64,000 nt of DNA, from the NCBI RefSeq assembly GCF_001747105.1, contig NZ_MDGQ01000003.1, positions 1,116,001-1,180,000 on the forward strand, in the 5' to 3' direction. This DNA comes from Roseivirga misakiensis (lineage in GTDB: Bacteria > Bacteroidota > Bacteroidia > Cytophagales > Cyclobacteriaceae). Shown here in pieces: positions 18,139 to 26,784 of the stretch. A program made the position numbers and the translations under genes. The notes beneath the pieces are model-generated. The model did no database searches and was not told the DNA's origin. It worked only from the letters and a program-made list of their open reading frames with translations. How positions within the stretch are numbered: position 1 is the stretch's first letter; every line of letters starts with the position of its first letter.

Positions 18139-19415
18139 TATTCAGCTTTAAACAAAGGATATTGGTTCATCCATTCGTTAATCTCATTCTTCACACCTTC
18201 CAAATGGTCGGCGTTGTCGTGGTTCATCAATGCACTATCGATAAAACCTACTATTCTTTCCATATCGCTCTCCACAAGGCCTCTAGTTGTAATAGCAGCA
18301 GTTCCTACCCTCATTCCAGAGGTCACAAATGGTGACTTATCATCGAAAGGAACCATATTTTTATTGATAGTAATATCTGCGATTCCTAAAGCCTTTTCAG
18401 CAATTTTTCCTGTCAACCCTTTAGACCTTAGATCGATCAACATCATGTGGTTATCAGTTCCACCAGAAATTAGATCATAACCCTTATTCACGAAAGCATC
18501 GGCCATTACTGAAGCATTCTTCTTCACTTGCAATACATATTGCATGTAGTCATCGGTCAAGGCCTCTCCAAACGCAACAGCTTTTGCGGCTATTACATGT
18601 TCTAATGGCCCTCCTTGAGTACCCGGGAAGACACCACCATCTAATAGTTGAGACATCATTTTCACTTGACCTTTCATGGTTTTGTGACCCCAAGGGTTCT
18701 CGAAATCTTCGCCCATCATGATTAGGCCTCCTCTTGGACCTCTTAGCGTCTTGTGGGTTGTAGTGGTTACAATATCACAGTGAGCTAGCGGATCATTTAA
18801 AAGCCCTCTAGCAATTAAACCAGAAGGGTGAGAAATATCGGCAAGTAGGATCGCACCCACCTCATCCGCAACATCTTTCAACGCTGCATAATCCCAATCT
18901 CTACTGTATGCTGAAGCTCCACAAATGATCATTTGAGGCTTCTCTTTTCTGGCGATATCGGCAACTTTATTCCAGTCAATTAAGCCGGTTTCTTTTTCTA
19001 CGCCATAAAAGAATGGCTGATAAATCTTACCGGAGAAGTTTACAGGTGACCCATGTGTTAAATGGCCTCCATGAGACAAGTCAAAGCCTAAAATTTTATC
19101 ACCTGGGTTTAAGCAAGCCAACATAACAGCGGCATTGGCTTGAGCACCAGAGTGTGGTTGAACATTGGCCCAAGTAGCACCAAATAATTCCTTTACGCGA
19201 TCAATCGCTATGTTTTCTATTTCATCTACTACTTCACAACCACCATAATATCGTTTACCTGGAAGCCCTTCAGCATACTTATTGGTAAGAATAGAACCCA
19301 TGGCTCCAATGACTTGGGAAGAAGCGTAATTTTCAGAAGCAATTAGCTCGATTCCTTCTGTTTGTCTCTTTTCTTCTTTCGATATAAGGTCGTAGATGAT
19401 TTTGTCCTGATGCAT
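18138..19415 (-). CDS. glyA: Serine hydroxymethyltransferase
   Basis: A 425-residue fold-type I PLP enzyme converting serine plus tetrahydrofolate to glycine plus 5,10-methylene-tetrahydrofolate. The PLP lysine is Lys222 in [14 protein letters not shown]. The N-terminal [10 protein letters not shown] and the cofactor motif [15 protein letters not shown] are intact. It heads the operon glyA-tatC-rpiB. Confidence 0.97.
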   Translation of the reverse strand: MHQDKIIYDLISKEEKRQTEGIELIASENYASSQVIGAMGSILTNKYAEGLPGKRYYGGCEVVDEIENIAIDRVKELFGATWANVQPHSGAQANAAVMLACLNPGDKILGFDLSHGGHLTHGSPVNFSGKIYQPFFYGVEKETGLIDWNKVADIARKEKPQMIICGASAYSRDWDYAALKDVADEVGAILLADISHPSGLIARGLLNDPLAHCDIVTTTTHKTLRGPRGGLIMMGEDFENPWGHKTMKGQVKMMSQLLDGGVFPGTQGGPLEHVIAAKAVAFGEALTDDYMQYVLQVKKNASVMADAFVNKGYDLISGGTDNHMMLIDLRSKGLTGKIAEKALGIADITINKNMVPFDDKSPFVTSGMRVGTAAITTRGLVESDMERIVGFIDSALMNHDNADHLEGVKNEINEWMNQYPLFKAE

Positions 19416-19504
19416 TAGCTAAAGTTTTGCCAAAAATACGCTTTGACCCACTAATTAACAATGACTCTTGACCCGAAGATTTGATTGTTGGAGGAAAGAA
19501 TTGA

Positions 19505-20005
19505 TTAAGCCTGTTTAGAATCAGACTTGATACTTAAAACGGACATAATTGTCTCAAAGACTTGACCTTGTGTGAACGGTTTTCCAATGTACCCATCAAG
19601 GTTATGTTCTTCGATTTTCGCCTTTACCTCATCATAGCCATATGTAGTGTAGGCTAAGATTGGCACAGGGGCGGCCTTGAATTTTTCTGTTTCTCTGACT
19701 AATGCTGTCGCTTGAAAACCGTCAATTCCTGGCATATGTAAATCCATGAGGATTAATCTTGGATTAGAAGCCATATACTTTTGAACGCCTTCTTTTGCCG
19801 AGAGTGCTTTAATAGACTTTGCACCAAACTTACGGAGTGTTTTTTCGGCTACAATTAGATTGATAGGGTTATCATCAATAATAAGGATGCTTACCCCCTC
19901 CAACACTTGGTTGGCGATGGTTTCCACATTAGACACCTCCTCCGTGAACTCTTCGTCCATCGGTTGGATTTTGTTGTCTACCAGAAAATACGATTTCGCA
20001 CCCAT
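19505..20005 (-). CDS. Stand-alone response regulator receiver protein
   Basis: A 166-residue protein with a single receiver domain (about residues 37-160): acidic pair Asp44-Asp45 in LIIDDNPIN, phospho-acceptor Asp88 in LILMDLHMPG, and the conserved Lys in YIGKPF. The first 36 residues are acidic and unassigned. There is no output domain, so it probably works by protein contact, in a phosphorelay or with a hybrid kinase; the DDNPIN motif resembles receivers of hybrid kinases. No kinase gene is adjacent. It is divergent from the sigma factor gene across 230 bases. Confidence 0.88.
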   Translation of the reverse strand: MGAKSYFLVDNKIQPMDEEFTEEVSNVETIANQVLEGVSILIIDDNPINLIVAEKTLRKFGAKSIKALSAKEGVQKYMASNPRLILMDLHMPGIDGFQATALVRETEKFKAAPVPILAYTTYGYDEVKAKIEEHNLDGYIGKPFTQGQVFETIMSVLSIKSDSKQA

Positions 20006-20006
20006 G

Positions 20007-20049
20007 ATTGTAGTCTTCTGTAAATAGTTAGTGATTGTACAACTACAAT
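20007..20049 (-). promoter_or_regulatory. Inverted repeat immediately upstream of the receiver gene
   Basis: ATTGTAGT (20007-20014) pairs with ACTACAAT (20042-20049) across 27 bases, and the inner arm touches the start codon at 20003-20005. In the mRNA this could form a hairpin near the start. The rest of the 230-base gap to the sigma gene holds a T9A8 tract at 20168-20184 and no coding signal. Confidence 0.25.
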
Positions 20050-20235
20050 GTCACCCATCTGTTGGAAAAAATTTCCATGCCTAACCTATTTTATTTTAAC
20101 AATGTCCATATTCTCAGATTTTTTTATCTTATACTTCTCACATAAAGAGATTTGGCATGAGCGATGATTTTTTTTTAAAAAAAACTCACTCTTTTGGGTG
20201 ACCTTTTACAGACCTAATCACTAAAGAATGACAGT

Positions 20236-20769
20236 ATGAGTGTGAACTCGCTTGTCCTACGACTTCGCAAAGGAGATCGTAAAGCACTTGAAGATATTTA
20301 TAAAGAGTATAGAGTAAGCTTTATTAAGTGGATTACCTATACGCACAAGTGCACGGAAGACGAGGCGATTGACATTTATCAATACTCGATATTGTCCTTC
20401 TATGAGAACGTTATAGAGGAATCATTTGAAAAAATGAATGATGCAGGGATTAAAACCTATCTCTATTCTATCGGGAAGAACAAGCTACTAGCCGATAGTC
20501 GAAAAAATTCCAAAATCTCCTATCAAGAGCAACTCGAAGAAGAGTCGCTCATAGAAAAAGAAGAAGAAGGTCAGGACAAAGAGGTTAGGGTTGCCAAAAT
20601 CAAGAAACTCGTTTCAGAACTCGGTTTTCCATGCAGTGAAATATTAAAGCTTTTTTATTTCAACAATCTTACGAACGATGAGATTGCGGAAGTAATGAAA
20701 TACAAAAACGGAAACACGGTAAAAAATTTGAAGTACAAGTGCCTTCAAAGAATTAAGAATCAGATATAG
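20236..20769 (+). CDS. ECF-type RNA polymerase sigma factor
   Basis: A 177-residue sigma-70 family protein of the extracytoplasmic-function class. Region 2 covers about residues 10-90 (LRKGDRKALEDIYKEYR, then DIYQYSILSFYEN and the helix ending GKNKLLADSRK). Region 4 covers about 125-175, with a helix-turn-helix at LTNDEIAEVMKYKNGNTVKNLKYKCLQRI. It is followed after 12 bases by a membrane TPR protein with the position and topology of an anti-sigma factor. The stimulus and regulon are unknown; a self-regulated promoter in the upstream 230-base gap is likely but not identified. Confidence 0.9.
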   Translation: MSVNSLVLRLRKGDRKALEDIYKEYRVSFIKWITYTHKCTEDEAIDIYQYSILSFYENVIEESFEKMNDAGIKTYLYSIGKNKLLADSRKNSKISYQEQLEEESLIEKEEEGQDKEVRVAKIKKLVSELGFPCSEILKLFYFNNLTNDEIAEVMKYKNGNTVKNLKYKCLQRIKNQI

Positions 20770-20781
20770 AGTAAAATATTC

Positions 20782-21798
20782 ATGAGCAACTTCGATCTTA
20801 TTGACAGATATTTTTCTAACGAACTTGACAAGAATGAGCTAAAGGATTTCAACGATCGCTTGGCAAACGACCCTGAGTTCAATCAGGAATTTCAAGAAGT
20901 AAAAGCTGTGAAGCTTGCTGTGAAAATTGAGGCTCGAAAAGAATTAAAATCCCTATTTACTGACATAGAGGATTCCTTAACTAAAGAGTTACCTACTAAT
21001 AACCAGACTGCTATGAAAAGAGTGCTTACCGTGGCTGCTAGCTTGATAATACTGATATCAGCGAGCTACCTATTAATTGGAAGCGGGCAACCGAGTCCAA
21101 AAGATGTTTTTACCGAATACTATGTTCCATATACTAACCTGAACGGCCAAACGAGGGGTGAAGCTGTTGATAGGGAAAGTCTAAACTTTCAGGCTTACAG
21201 CGCCTATGATCAGGGCAATTATGCCTTAGCTATTGAAAGATTCGAATCACTTTTAGAAGTTGAAAAAACTGCAGAAAACTATCTGTTTGCAGGTATAGCC
21301 AATATAGAAGTTGGCAATTACGAATCGGCTCTTGAGAATTTAAATTCAACCCTCAACAATTTTGCTACTTATAAAGAACAAGCAAAGTGGTTCATAGGAA
21401 TGACCTTATTGGGCGCCGACAAGGAACATGAGGCCGTTTCAGCATTGGCATCTTTAGCACTTAACAAAAACTCATATCAAATAAAGAGTAAGAATGTTTT
21501 AAAATCATTGGGTTATGAATTCTCTGCTGAAAACCCGGATGAAGGAACTCCTGTAGTTGTTACTATGAGACCCGAAGATGAAATGGATAGCCCGAATGGA
21601 GTAACTTCACTAATGGGAAAAAGACAAATCCAATTTGGTGAATTAGTTGGCCTCACAGACAAGTTGCGATATCGTTTTCACAATGAATCTCCGATTAGAG
21701 GTTTAAGTGAAGGAGATATGGTAAGTTATATTGTTATTAAAAAGGCTAAAGGGAAGTCAGGTAAAGGCTGGGCTTTTATTCTGGATAAAGTAATGTAA
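20782..21798 (+). CDS. Single-pass membrane TPR protein, candidate anti-sigma factor
   Basis: A 338-residue protein with a charged N-terminal region (1-78, FDLIDRYFSNELDKNELKDF) like the short acidic N-termini of Bacteroidota anti-sigma factors, one transmembrane helix (about 81-100), then a TPR region (about 130-235) and a C-terminal domain of unknown fold. The predicted topology puts the first 80 residues in the cytoplasm and the TPRs in the periplasm. The gene is 12 bases downstream of the ECF sigma factor. Anti-sigma function is inferred from position and topology; no zinc-binding anti-sigma motif (HxxxCxxC) is present. A shared terminator lies between it and the convergent CHAT gene. Confidence 0.65.
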   Translation: MSNFDLIDRYFSNELDKNELKDFNDRLANDPEFNQEFQEVKAVKLAVKIEARKELKSLFTDIEDSLTKELPTNNQTAMKRVLTVAASLIILISASYLLIGSGQPSPKDVFTEYYVPYTNLNGQTRGEAVDRESLNFQAYSAYDQGNYALAIERFESLLEVEKTAENYLFAGIANIEVGNYESALENLNSTLNNFATYKEQAKWFIGMTLLGADKEHEAVSALASLALNKNSYQIKSKNVLKSLGYEFSAENPDEGTPVVVTMRPEDEMDSPNGVTSLMGKRQIQFGELVGLTDKLRYRFHNESPIRGLSEGDMVSYIVIKKAKGKSGKGWAFILDKVM

Positions 21799-21833
21799 TC
21801 TGAATTTTTTTTACACACATATACACGCGAGAG

Positions 21834-21861
21834 GAAGGGCTATTTAGCCCTTTTTCTTTTT
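21834..21861 (+). terminator. Intrinsic terminator of the sigma/anti-sigma operon, overlapping the CHAT gene 3' end
   Basis: AAGGGCT (21835-21841) pairs with AGCCCTT (21846-21852) around a 4-base loop and is followed by a T-rich tract. The hairpin covers the stop codon and last codons of the convergent CHAT gene. Confidence 0.85.
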
Positions 21862-24800
21862 ACAAAAACAGAGCCTAGAAGTATTGAAGTAAGTAAAGCT
21901 AGCCCAATATAAATCCAAGGAAGAGGGCCTCTATCCGTTTGCTTAAACTTAATATCCTTTCCCAATTGCAAAAACGCAGCCCAATAATAAGGGTGCGCAT
22001 TATACGAATCGCTTTTTTCGAGATAGTTCAATTTTGACTGTCTCAGCGCTGAATTAATTGTTTGTCCATCGTCTACAAAACCTTGATACATTTCGACCAT
22101 CTGGTCTGAAGTAATTCTGTCATTAACTTTCCAAAGGCTCATAACTACAGAAGGAACACCGACCAAGGCAAAACCTCGAGCAATACTGAATGTGCCTTCA
22201 CCCTTGTTGATAACGCCAAGACCACTCTCACAAGCACTTAATACGGCAAGCCTTGCCTTCAAACTAGCCAAGTATAGATCATTGGTATTCATTGTATTTT
22301 CAGTTTCGTCACCATTGAAAATCAAAGTAGATTGATAGTTATTAGTACTATCAGACCTACCATGAATAGCGAGGTGTAGAACGTCATAATCTCTAGCCTG
22401 CCTTAGAAATTCTGATTTAACAGCCTCTGAACCCAGTAAATATTTACCTGGTACCATAGCCTCCAGCCGTTCAATTTCCATTTCTGTCCCAGGTAAAGAG
22501 CCAAGTGTCGACACATTTCCATCATCCAGATAACCAATACCTAAAATTTTATCATTGACTCTAGAAACAGCTCTATCACTATTTACAAGCTCCGAAGAAA
22601 GTTGGTACTGGATGCTATAAGACTTTATCAAATAGTGCAACTCGTTAAACCCAACTATCTGACTTTCCTTTTTCTCGACCAATAGTCCAAATGGTAAACG
22701 TGATAAAAACTCATCTGGGACAAGAATTAGATGATTCAAATTAGGTTTAAACTTATCTAATGTTGCTTTTAAAAGCTTTCGATATATTAAAAACGACTGC
22801 TCTTGAAACAAATTCAATTGTGTTTCATGCAAGGCTACATTCGGTGGTGAAGATGCGGCACTTACTACTTCTTCCAGCGCTACAGTTAATTCATTTGAAA
22901 TTTCGACCCTCTCAAAAGATACATCACTCTTACTTTTGCCGAGAACGTAAATATGCTCATCTCCATAGAAAAATTCGATAAATGCTTTTCCTTTATCCAC
23001 ACTGAGGTCACCTTTCCCATCTATTATCATTTCAAGCGAAGACTCATCCTGAAAGCTAGATAAAAAGTTCTCAATACTATCTTTCAGGCCCTCTCTCTCT
23101 TCCCTCGTTTGCAATAGCTGCTCGTTAACCATTATTACCGAATCACTTGTTGCAGAGTTATCAATTAACTCATAGAATTTTGCCTGAAGTCTTTCCACAT
23201 CCGATTTTGACTGAAAGAAAAGATTCTTTAATTCTTGACTAACTAAGTTGTTATTAACGAGATCAAATTCTTGTGATTGCTCTAAAAATAGAATTGCCTT
23301 ACTGGCTTTAGAAAAGTTTAAAGCATCTTCGAAATGACGTTTATCACCAGTTTGAGCATACATCTCATAGCTAATATCGATTCCTATTTCATACAACTCT
23401 TTGAAATTTTGACTTAGAAATAGTTTTCCCTCTGAGGCAAGAAAGTCATCTCGTCTATCGAATAAAAGTTCGCTTGTCTTCTTTACATAATTCTTAGCAG
23501 AGTCAAGATGATTTAACGGTTGGTTTTTCGAAAGACCGACTTTCTCGATGCTTGCTCCTTTCTTTGTAAGTACGACTAAGTCTCGGTAGGAGAATTCCAT
23601 ATTATCTCCTTTGGGGAAACTCAATAGGTTGGTAGTATAAGAAACAAGACCATTTCTCAGAGCGGAGTCATAAGATATTAGGGCCTTTGACCAGTCTTCA
23701 TTAAGAAAATAGAAGTCTCCTAAATAACGGTAATTGCTATGTAATTCAGCACTCGGAAGCTTCACTAAGGATTTCATCTCGTTTAATGATTCATCCAAGT
23801 ACTTTTTCCCTTTAGCTGGTTCTCCCAAATTCTTATAACACAAACCGACATTAATTTTGACTTGTGCCTTAAACCTTCTTTTATTCCGTTTCTCAAAAGC
23901 TGAACCTACATTCGCAGGTATTTCAAGTGCCTTTTGAAGGTAGGGAAGCGCTTCATTTGGATTACCCACCGCCATATAAGCTATTCCCATAAGGTTGTTG
24001 AATGAATAATATTCAGGCATGTTAATACGAGGGATACTTTCTACTAATGGCATTGCCTCATTACCAATCTCGATTGTTCTTAAAAAATCCTTTTTATAGT
24101 ACAGTACTTGTGCTAGATAATATTGTGCCTCTGCATAGTATCTTGGAGATACTGAACGCCTATTTTCCTTTGCGTACTTATAGCCTTTTATTGCATAGGC
24201 CAGTGCTTGCTCAAAGTCACCCTTTTGAATGTAAATAACTGGGTAGCTTTGAAGCCAAATTAACATTTCATCTGGTTCTGGATTTTTCTTTTGTGCAAGC
24301 TCTTCTAATCGTACTAGTTCTTCAAGGGCCTTGAGGAGAGTATCTTGATTTCCCTCAGAATATTGGTAAGCATAAAACTTATACTCAATCAACTTAGCAT
24401 ATGCAGCAGAGTCGTAGCTAGTGGATGAATTATAATAAGTAAGCGCAGTATCTAAGTAGGATCGAGCAATATAAAAATTACCCAACCTATGGTCCATGGC
24501 TCCCCGTGTATAATACATTTTGGATATTAAAAAGTGCCCTTTTGGAAGGTGGTTCATTGCTAGTTTAATAGCCTGATCCATGACAAGGATCATTTCAGTT
24601 GTTTGACCAAGCCGTCTTAACGTGAGGGCCTTTTTTTCCATGGTGTAAACCACTTCTTCCCAGTTTGGCTTTTTCAGCGCTTTGTCTAAAATGGATTGAT
24701 AGGCATCGAGCGCCTCCTCATAACGCTTTGCACTATAGAGTTTCTGTGCGGCAGACAGTTCTGGTGTGCCGAAATCATATTTTGACTTTATTCTGCGCTC

Positions 24801-24884
24801 TTGTACTTGGGATTCATTCCCTGGGCTAAAGAATAATAAAAAAAGAACCACCAATAGTGTGGTCGACGGGTTATGAGTAAGCAC
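21840..24884 (-). CDS. Secreted, membrane-anchored TPR-CHAT protease-like protein
   Basis: A 1014-residue protein: a signal peptide at the N-terminus (start is GTG), many TPR-like helical repeats (about 40-480), a helical linker, and a C-terminal CHAT domain of the caspase/separase clan (about 690-975). The catalytic dyad is visible as His841 in HLAIHG and Cys885 in SACESG. A final hydrophobic segment (about 985-1006) followed by KRKRAK would anchor it to the membrane with the CHAT domain outside the cytoplasm. It is convergent with the sigma/TPR pair, separated only by their terminator. CHAT proteins cleave specific partner proteins; the substrate here is unknown. Confidence 0.9.
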   Translation of the reverse strand: MLTHNPSTTLLVVLFLLFFSPGNESQVQERRIKSKYDFGTPELSAAQKLYSAKRYEEALDAYQSILDKALKKPNWEEVVYTMEKKALTLRRLGQTTEMILVMDQAIKLAMNHLPKGHFLISKMYYTRGAMDHRLGNFYIARSYLDTALTYYNSSTSYDSAAYAKLIEYKFYAYQYSEGNQDTLLKALEELVRLEELAQKKNPEPDEMLIWLQSYPVIYIQKGDFEQALAYAIKGYKYAKENRRSVSPRYYAEAQYYLAQVLYYKKDFLRTIEIGNEAMPLVESIPRINMPEYYSFNNLMGIAYMAVGNPNEALPYLQKALEIPANVGSAFEKRNKRRFKAQVKINVGLCYKNLGEPAKGKKYLDESLNEMKSLVKLPSAELHSNYRYLGDFYFLNEDWSKALISYDSALRNGLVSYTTNLLSFPKGDNMEFSYRDLVVLTKKGASIEKVGLSKNQPLNHLDSAKNYVKKTSELLFDRRDDFLASEGKLFLSQNFKELYEIGIDISYEMYAQTGDKRHFEDALNFSKASKAILFLEQSQEFDLVNNNLVSQELKNLFFQSKSDVERLQAKFYELIDNSATSDSVIMVNEQLLQTREEREGLKDSIENFLSSFQDESSLEMIIDGKGDLSVDKGKAFIEFFYGDEHIYVLGKSKSDVSFERVEISNELTVALEEVVSAASSPPNVALHETQLNLFQEQSFLIYRKLLKATLDKFKPNLNHLILVPDEFLSRLPFGLLVEKKESQIVGFNELHYLIKSYSIQYQLSSELVNSDRAVSRVNDKILGIGYLDDGNVSTLGSLPGTEMEIERLEAMVPGKYLLGSEAVKSEFLRQARDYDVLHLAIHGRSDSTNNYQSTLIFNGDETENTMNTNDLYLASLKARLAVLSACESGLGVINKGEGTFSIARGFALVGVPSVVMSLWKVNDRITSDQMVEMYQGFVDDGQTINSALRQSKLNYLEKSDSYNAHPYYWAAFLQLGKDIKFKQTDRGPLPWIYIGLALLTSILLGSVFVKRKRAK

Positions 24885-24988
24885 AATTAATCGAAGAGGT
24901 GAATTGTAATGAAGTTACAAACGATTCATCCAACATACAAACTACGTTCTGTGGCTAACAATAAAATGAATTTGAAGTTATAAACTGT

Positions 24989-25429
24989 ATGCATGTCCAA
25001 GTAGTCACCAAAGTCGAAAAACCTTTAATGGATGTAAAAGCTGGTTTCAATGAAGACCTGTTCTTACAACTTAATCCACCTTTCCCAAAGGTCCGATTGC
25101 TTAGGTTTGATGGCAGTAAAAAGGGTGATTTTGTAGAACTAGAACTTAACTTTCTAGTAGCCAAGCAACAGTGGGTTAGCGAAATTACCTTTGACCACGA
25201 ATCGGACAAACGTTTTGAGTTTATCGACGAGGGTGTTGTCCTTCCATTTCCTTTTTCTAGTTGGAAACATCACCATAAGCTTGTGTCAAAAGGAAAAGGT
25301 TGTGAAATTATAGATGATATAGAGTACGAAGCTGGAAATAAAGTGATCAGTTTTCTATTGTACCCTCTTTTGCTATTGCAGTTCTTATATCGAAAACCTG
25401 TTTACCGTAGGATTTTCAAGCAAAACTAA
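24989..25429 (+). CDS. SRPBCC-like (START/Bet v1 fold) protein
   Basis: A 146-residue protein without signal peptide. The pattern of an N-terminal strand, the basic segment VAKQQWVSEITFD, an aromatic stretch FPFSSWKHHHKL and a hydrophobic C-terminal helix (ISFLLYPLLLLQFLYRKPVYRRIF) fits the SRPBCC ligand-binding fold, which binds lipids or other hydrophobic molecules. No catalytic residues are assigned. It is divergent from the CHAT gene across 104 bases and precedes a secreted retropepsin-like gene. Confidence 0.6.
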   Translation: MHVQVVTKVEKPLMDVKAGFNEDLFLQLNPPFPKVRLLRFDGSKKGDFVELELNFLVAKQQWVSEITFDHESDKRFEFIDEGVVLPFPFSSWKHHHKLVSKGKGCEIIDDIEYEAGNKVISFLLYPLLLLQFLYRKPVYRRIFKQN

Positions 25430-25495
25430 GGGTCTTCTGCTTTCGTATGTGTTAATTATATGGCTTTGAGCCATTTGTCAATCAAAACTGGGTAT

Positions 25496-26734
25496 ATGAG
25501 GAACTTACTTATTCTTTTCGCATTAGGATTTTCTATTCAAACGTTTGCTCAAAACCCGCTGGGTTTCTCTTTTGAAGACGGTAAGCAATATGTCGAAATG
25601 AGCTTCAAAGATGAAAGTAATCTCATCGTCATACCTATCCTTGTTAACGGCGAAGGCCCCTTCAATTTTATTCTAGATACCGGTTCGGAATCAGGCATGA
25701 TCTTCGATCGATTTGTTATTTCAGAAAATAACTTGGTAAACGCTCGAACTGTACCCATTTACGCTCAAGATGGAAATAAAGTAACCGACCTATTGGTTGC
25801 CAACAACATCGACATTCAAATGAAAGGTATTAATGGTGAACAACAGTCGATGTTGGTTTTAGAAAAAAATAGTATCAACATAGAGAACATCCTCGGGGTA
25901 CAGGCACATGGTGTCTTAGGCTCCGAACTTTTCAATCGTTTTGTGGTGGAAATCGATTACAAAAATGAAAAGTTACGCCTCTACGAACCGAGTAAATTCA
26001 AGGCACCGAAGGGCTATCAAAAGGTTGACATTAAGGTCAGAGATTTTAGGCCTTATATCGCCGCGAGCGTAAAGCAAAAAGGGCAAAAGAAGTTAGACAT
26101 CAACTTACTTATTGATACTGGTGCGAGTAGCGCACTTTTCCTAGATGAGCAAAGAAATGAGAATATAGTCCTTCCTGAAAAAACAGTTGAGCATGCCTTA
26201 GGAAGTAGTCTTTCAGGAATCATGGAAGGGCAAGTTGGACGGATTAAGAGGTTTAAATTTGGACGTAATTTTAACTTTAAACGCGTAGTGACTTCGTACC
26301 CAGACGATTGGCAGGTTAAAAGTGTAGTGGGCATGAAAGGAAGAGAATTGACTAGATCAGGTACTATTGGGTCAGATATCTTATCCAGATTCTCTGTGAT
26401 TTTCGATTACCATAACTCTGTTGTTTACTTGAAGAAGACAAAAGAGTACAGGAACCCTTTCAAATTCAACACTGCAGGTTTTACGTTTATCTCTAAAGGT
26501 GAGGAGTCGAAACAGTTTTTTGTTTCCAGAATTATTCCAGATTCTCCTGCCGATGCCGCTGGTATACAACCTGATGATGAAATAATATCTATTGAAGGAA
26601 AACCCATTTTCTTCTATTCGTTCCCTGATATCAACGGGTTTTTGAGGGGTGAGGAAGGATCAAAACTCTCTATCGTTATTAAGCGAAAGGGAGAACTCTA
26701 CAAAAAGGATCTGGTCCTTAAAAAGCTGATATAA
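25496..26734 (+). CDS. Secreted two-domain retropepsin-like aspartyl protease with PDZ domain
   Basis: A 412-residue exported protein; the ATG at 25496 gives a clean signal peptide (MRNLLILFALGFSIQTFAQ), preferred over an ATG 36 bases upstream. Two aspartyl-protease half-domains each carry an active-site triad: Asp61 in FILDTGSES and Asp207 in LLIDTGAS. A PDZ domain (about 320-405, IIPDSPADAAGIQPDDEIISIEGK) follows. One chain with two DTG motifs can form a pepsin-like catalytic pair without dimerising. A paralogue with the same layout lies at 41065-42231. The gene ends in a strong terminator. Confidence 0.88.
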   Translation: MRNLLILFALGFSIQTFAQNPLGFSFEDGKQYVEMSFKDESNLIVIPILVNGEGPFNFILDTGSESGMIFDRFVISENNLVNARTVPIYAQDGNKVTDLLVANNIDIQMKGINGEQQSMLVLEKNSINIENILGVQAHGVLGSELFNRFVVEIDYKNEKLRLYEPSKFKAPKGYQKVDIKVRDFRPYIAASVKQKGQKKLDINLLIDTGASSALFLDEQRNENIVLPEKTVEHALGSSLSGIMEGQVGRIKRFKFGRNFNFKRVVTSYPDDWQVKSVVGMKGRELTRSGTIGSDILSRFSVIFDYHNSVVYLKKTKEYRNPFKFNTAGFTFISKGEESKQFFVSRIIPDSPADAAGIQPDDEIISIEGKPIFFYSFPDINGFLRGEEGSKLSIVIKRKGELYKKDLVLKKLI

Positions 26735-26770
26735 AAAAAGGCCTTGCATTGTTGCAAGGCCTTTTTCTTT
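26735..26770. terminator. Bidirectional intrinsic terminator between the retropepsin and metalloprotease genes
   Basis: GCCTTGCA (26741-26748) pairs with TGCAAGGC (26753-26760), flanked by an A-run on the left and a T-run on the right, so it can serve both convergent genes. Confidence 0.9.
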
Positions 26771-26784
26771 TATGCCATGACCGA

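Noticed and set aside
20168-20184. T9A8 tract upstream of the sigma factor gene
   Set aside because: Homopolymer tracts are frequent in AT-rich gaps; it has no loop and is not a terminator.
20050-20202. GTCACCC and GGGTGAC, complementary, 150 bases apart in the receiver/sigma gap
   Set aside because: Seven bases this far apart are expected by chance; no other support for a looped operator.
20236-24884. Direct assignment of the sigma/TPR/CHAT locus as a Craspase (type III-E CRISPR) system
   Set aside because: No gRAMP effector, repeat array or adaptation gene is present, and the CHAT protein is predicted to be exported. Only the analogy of parts is kept.
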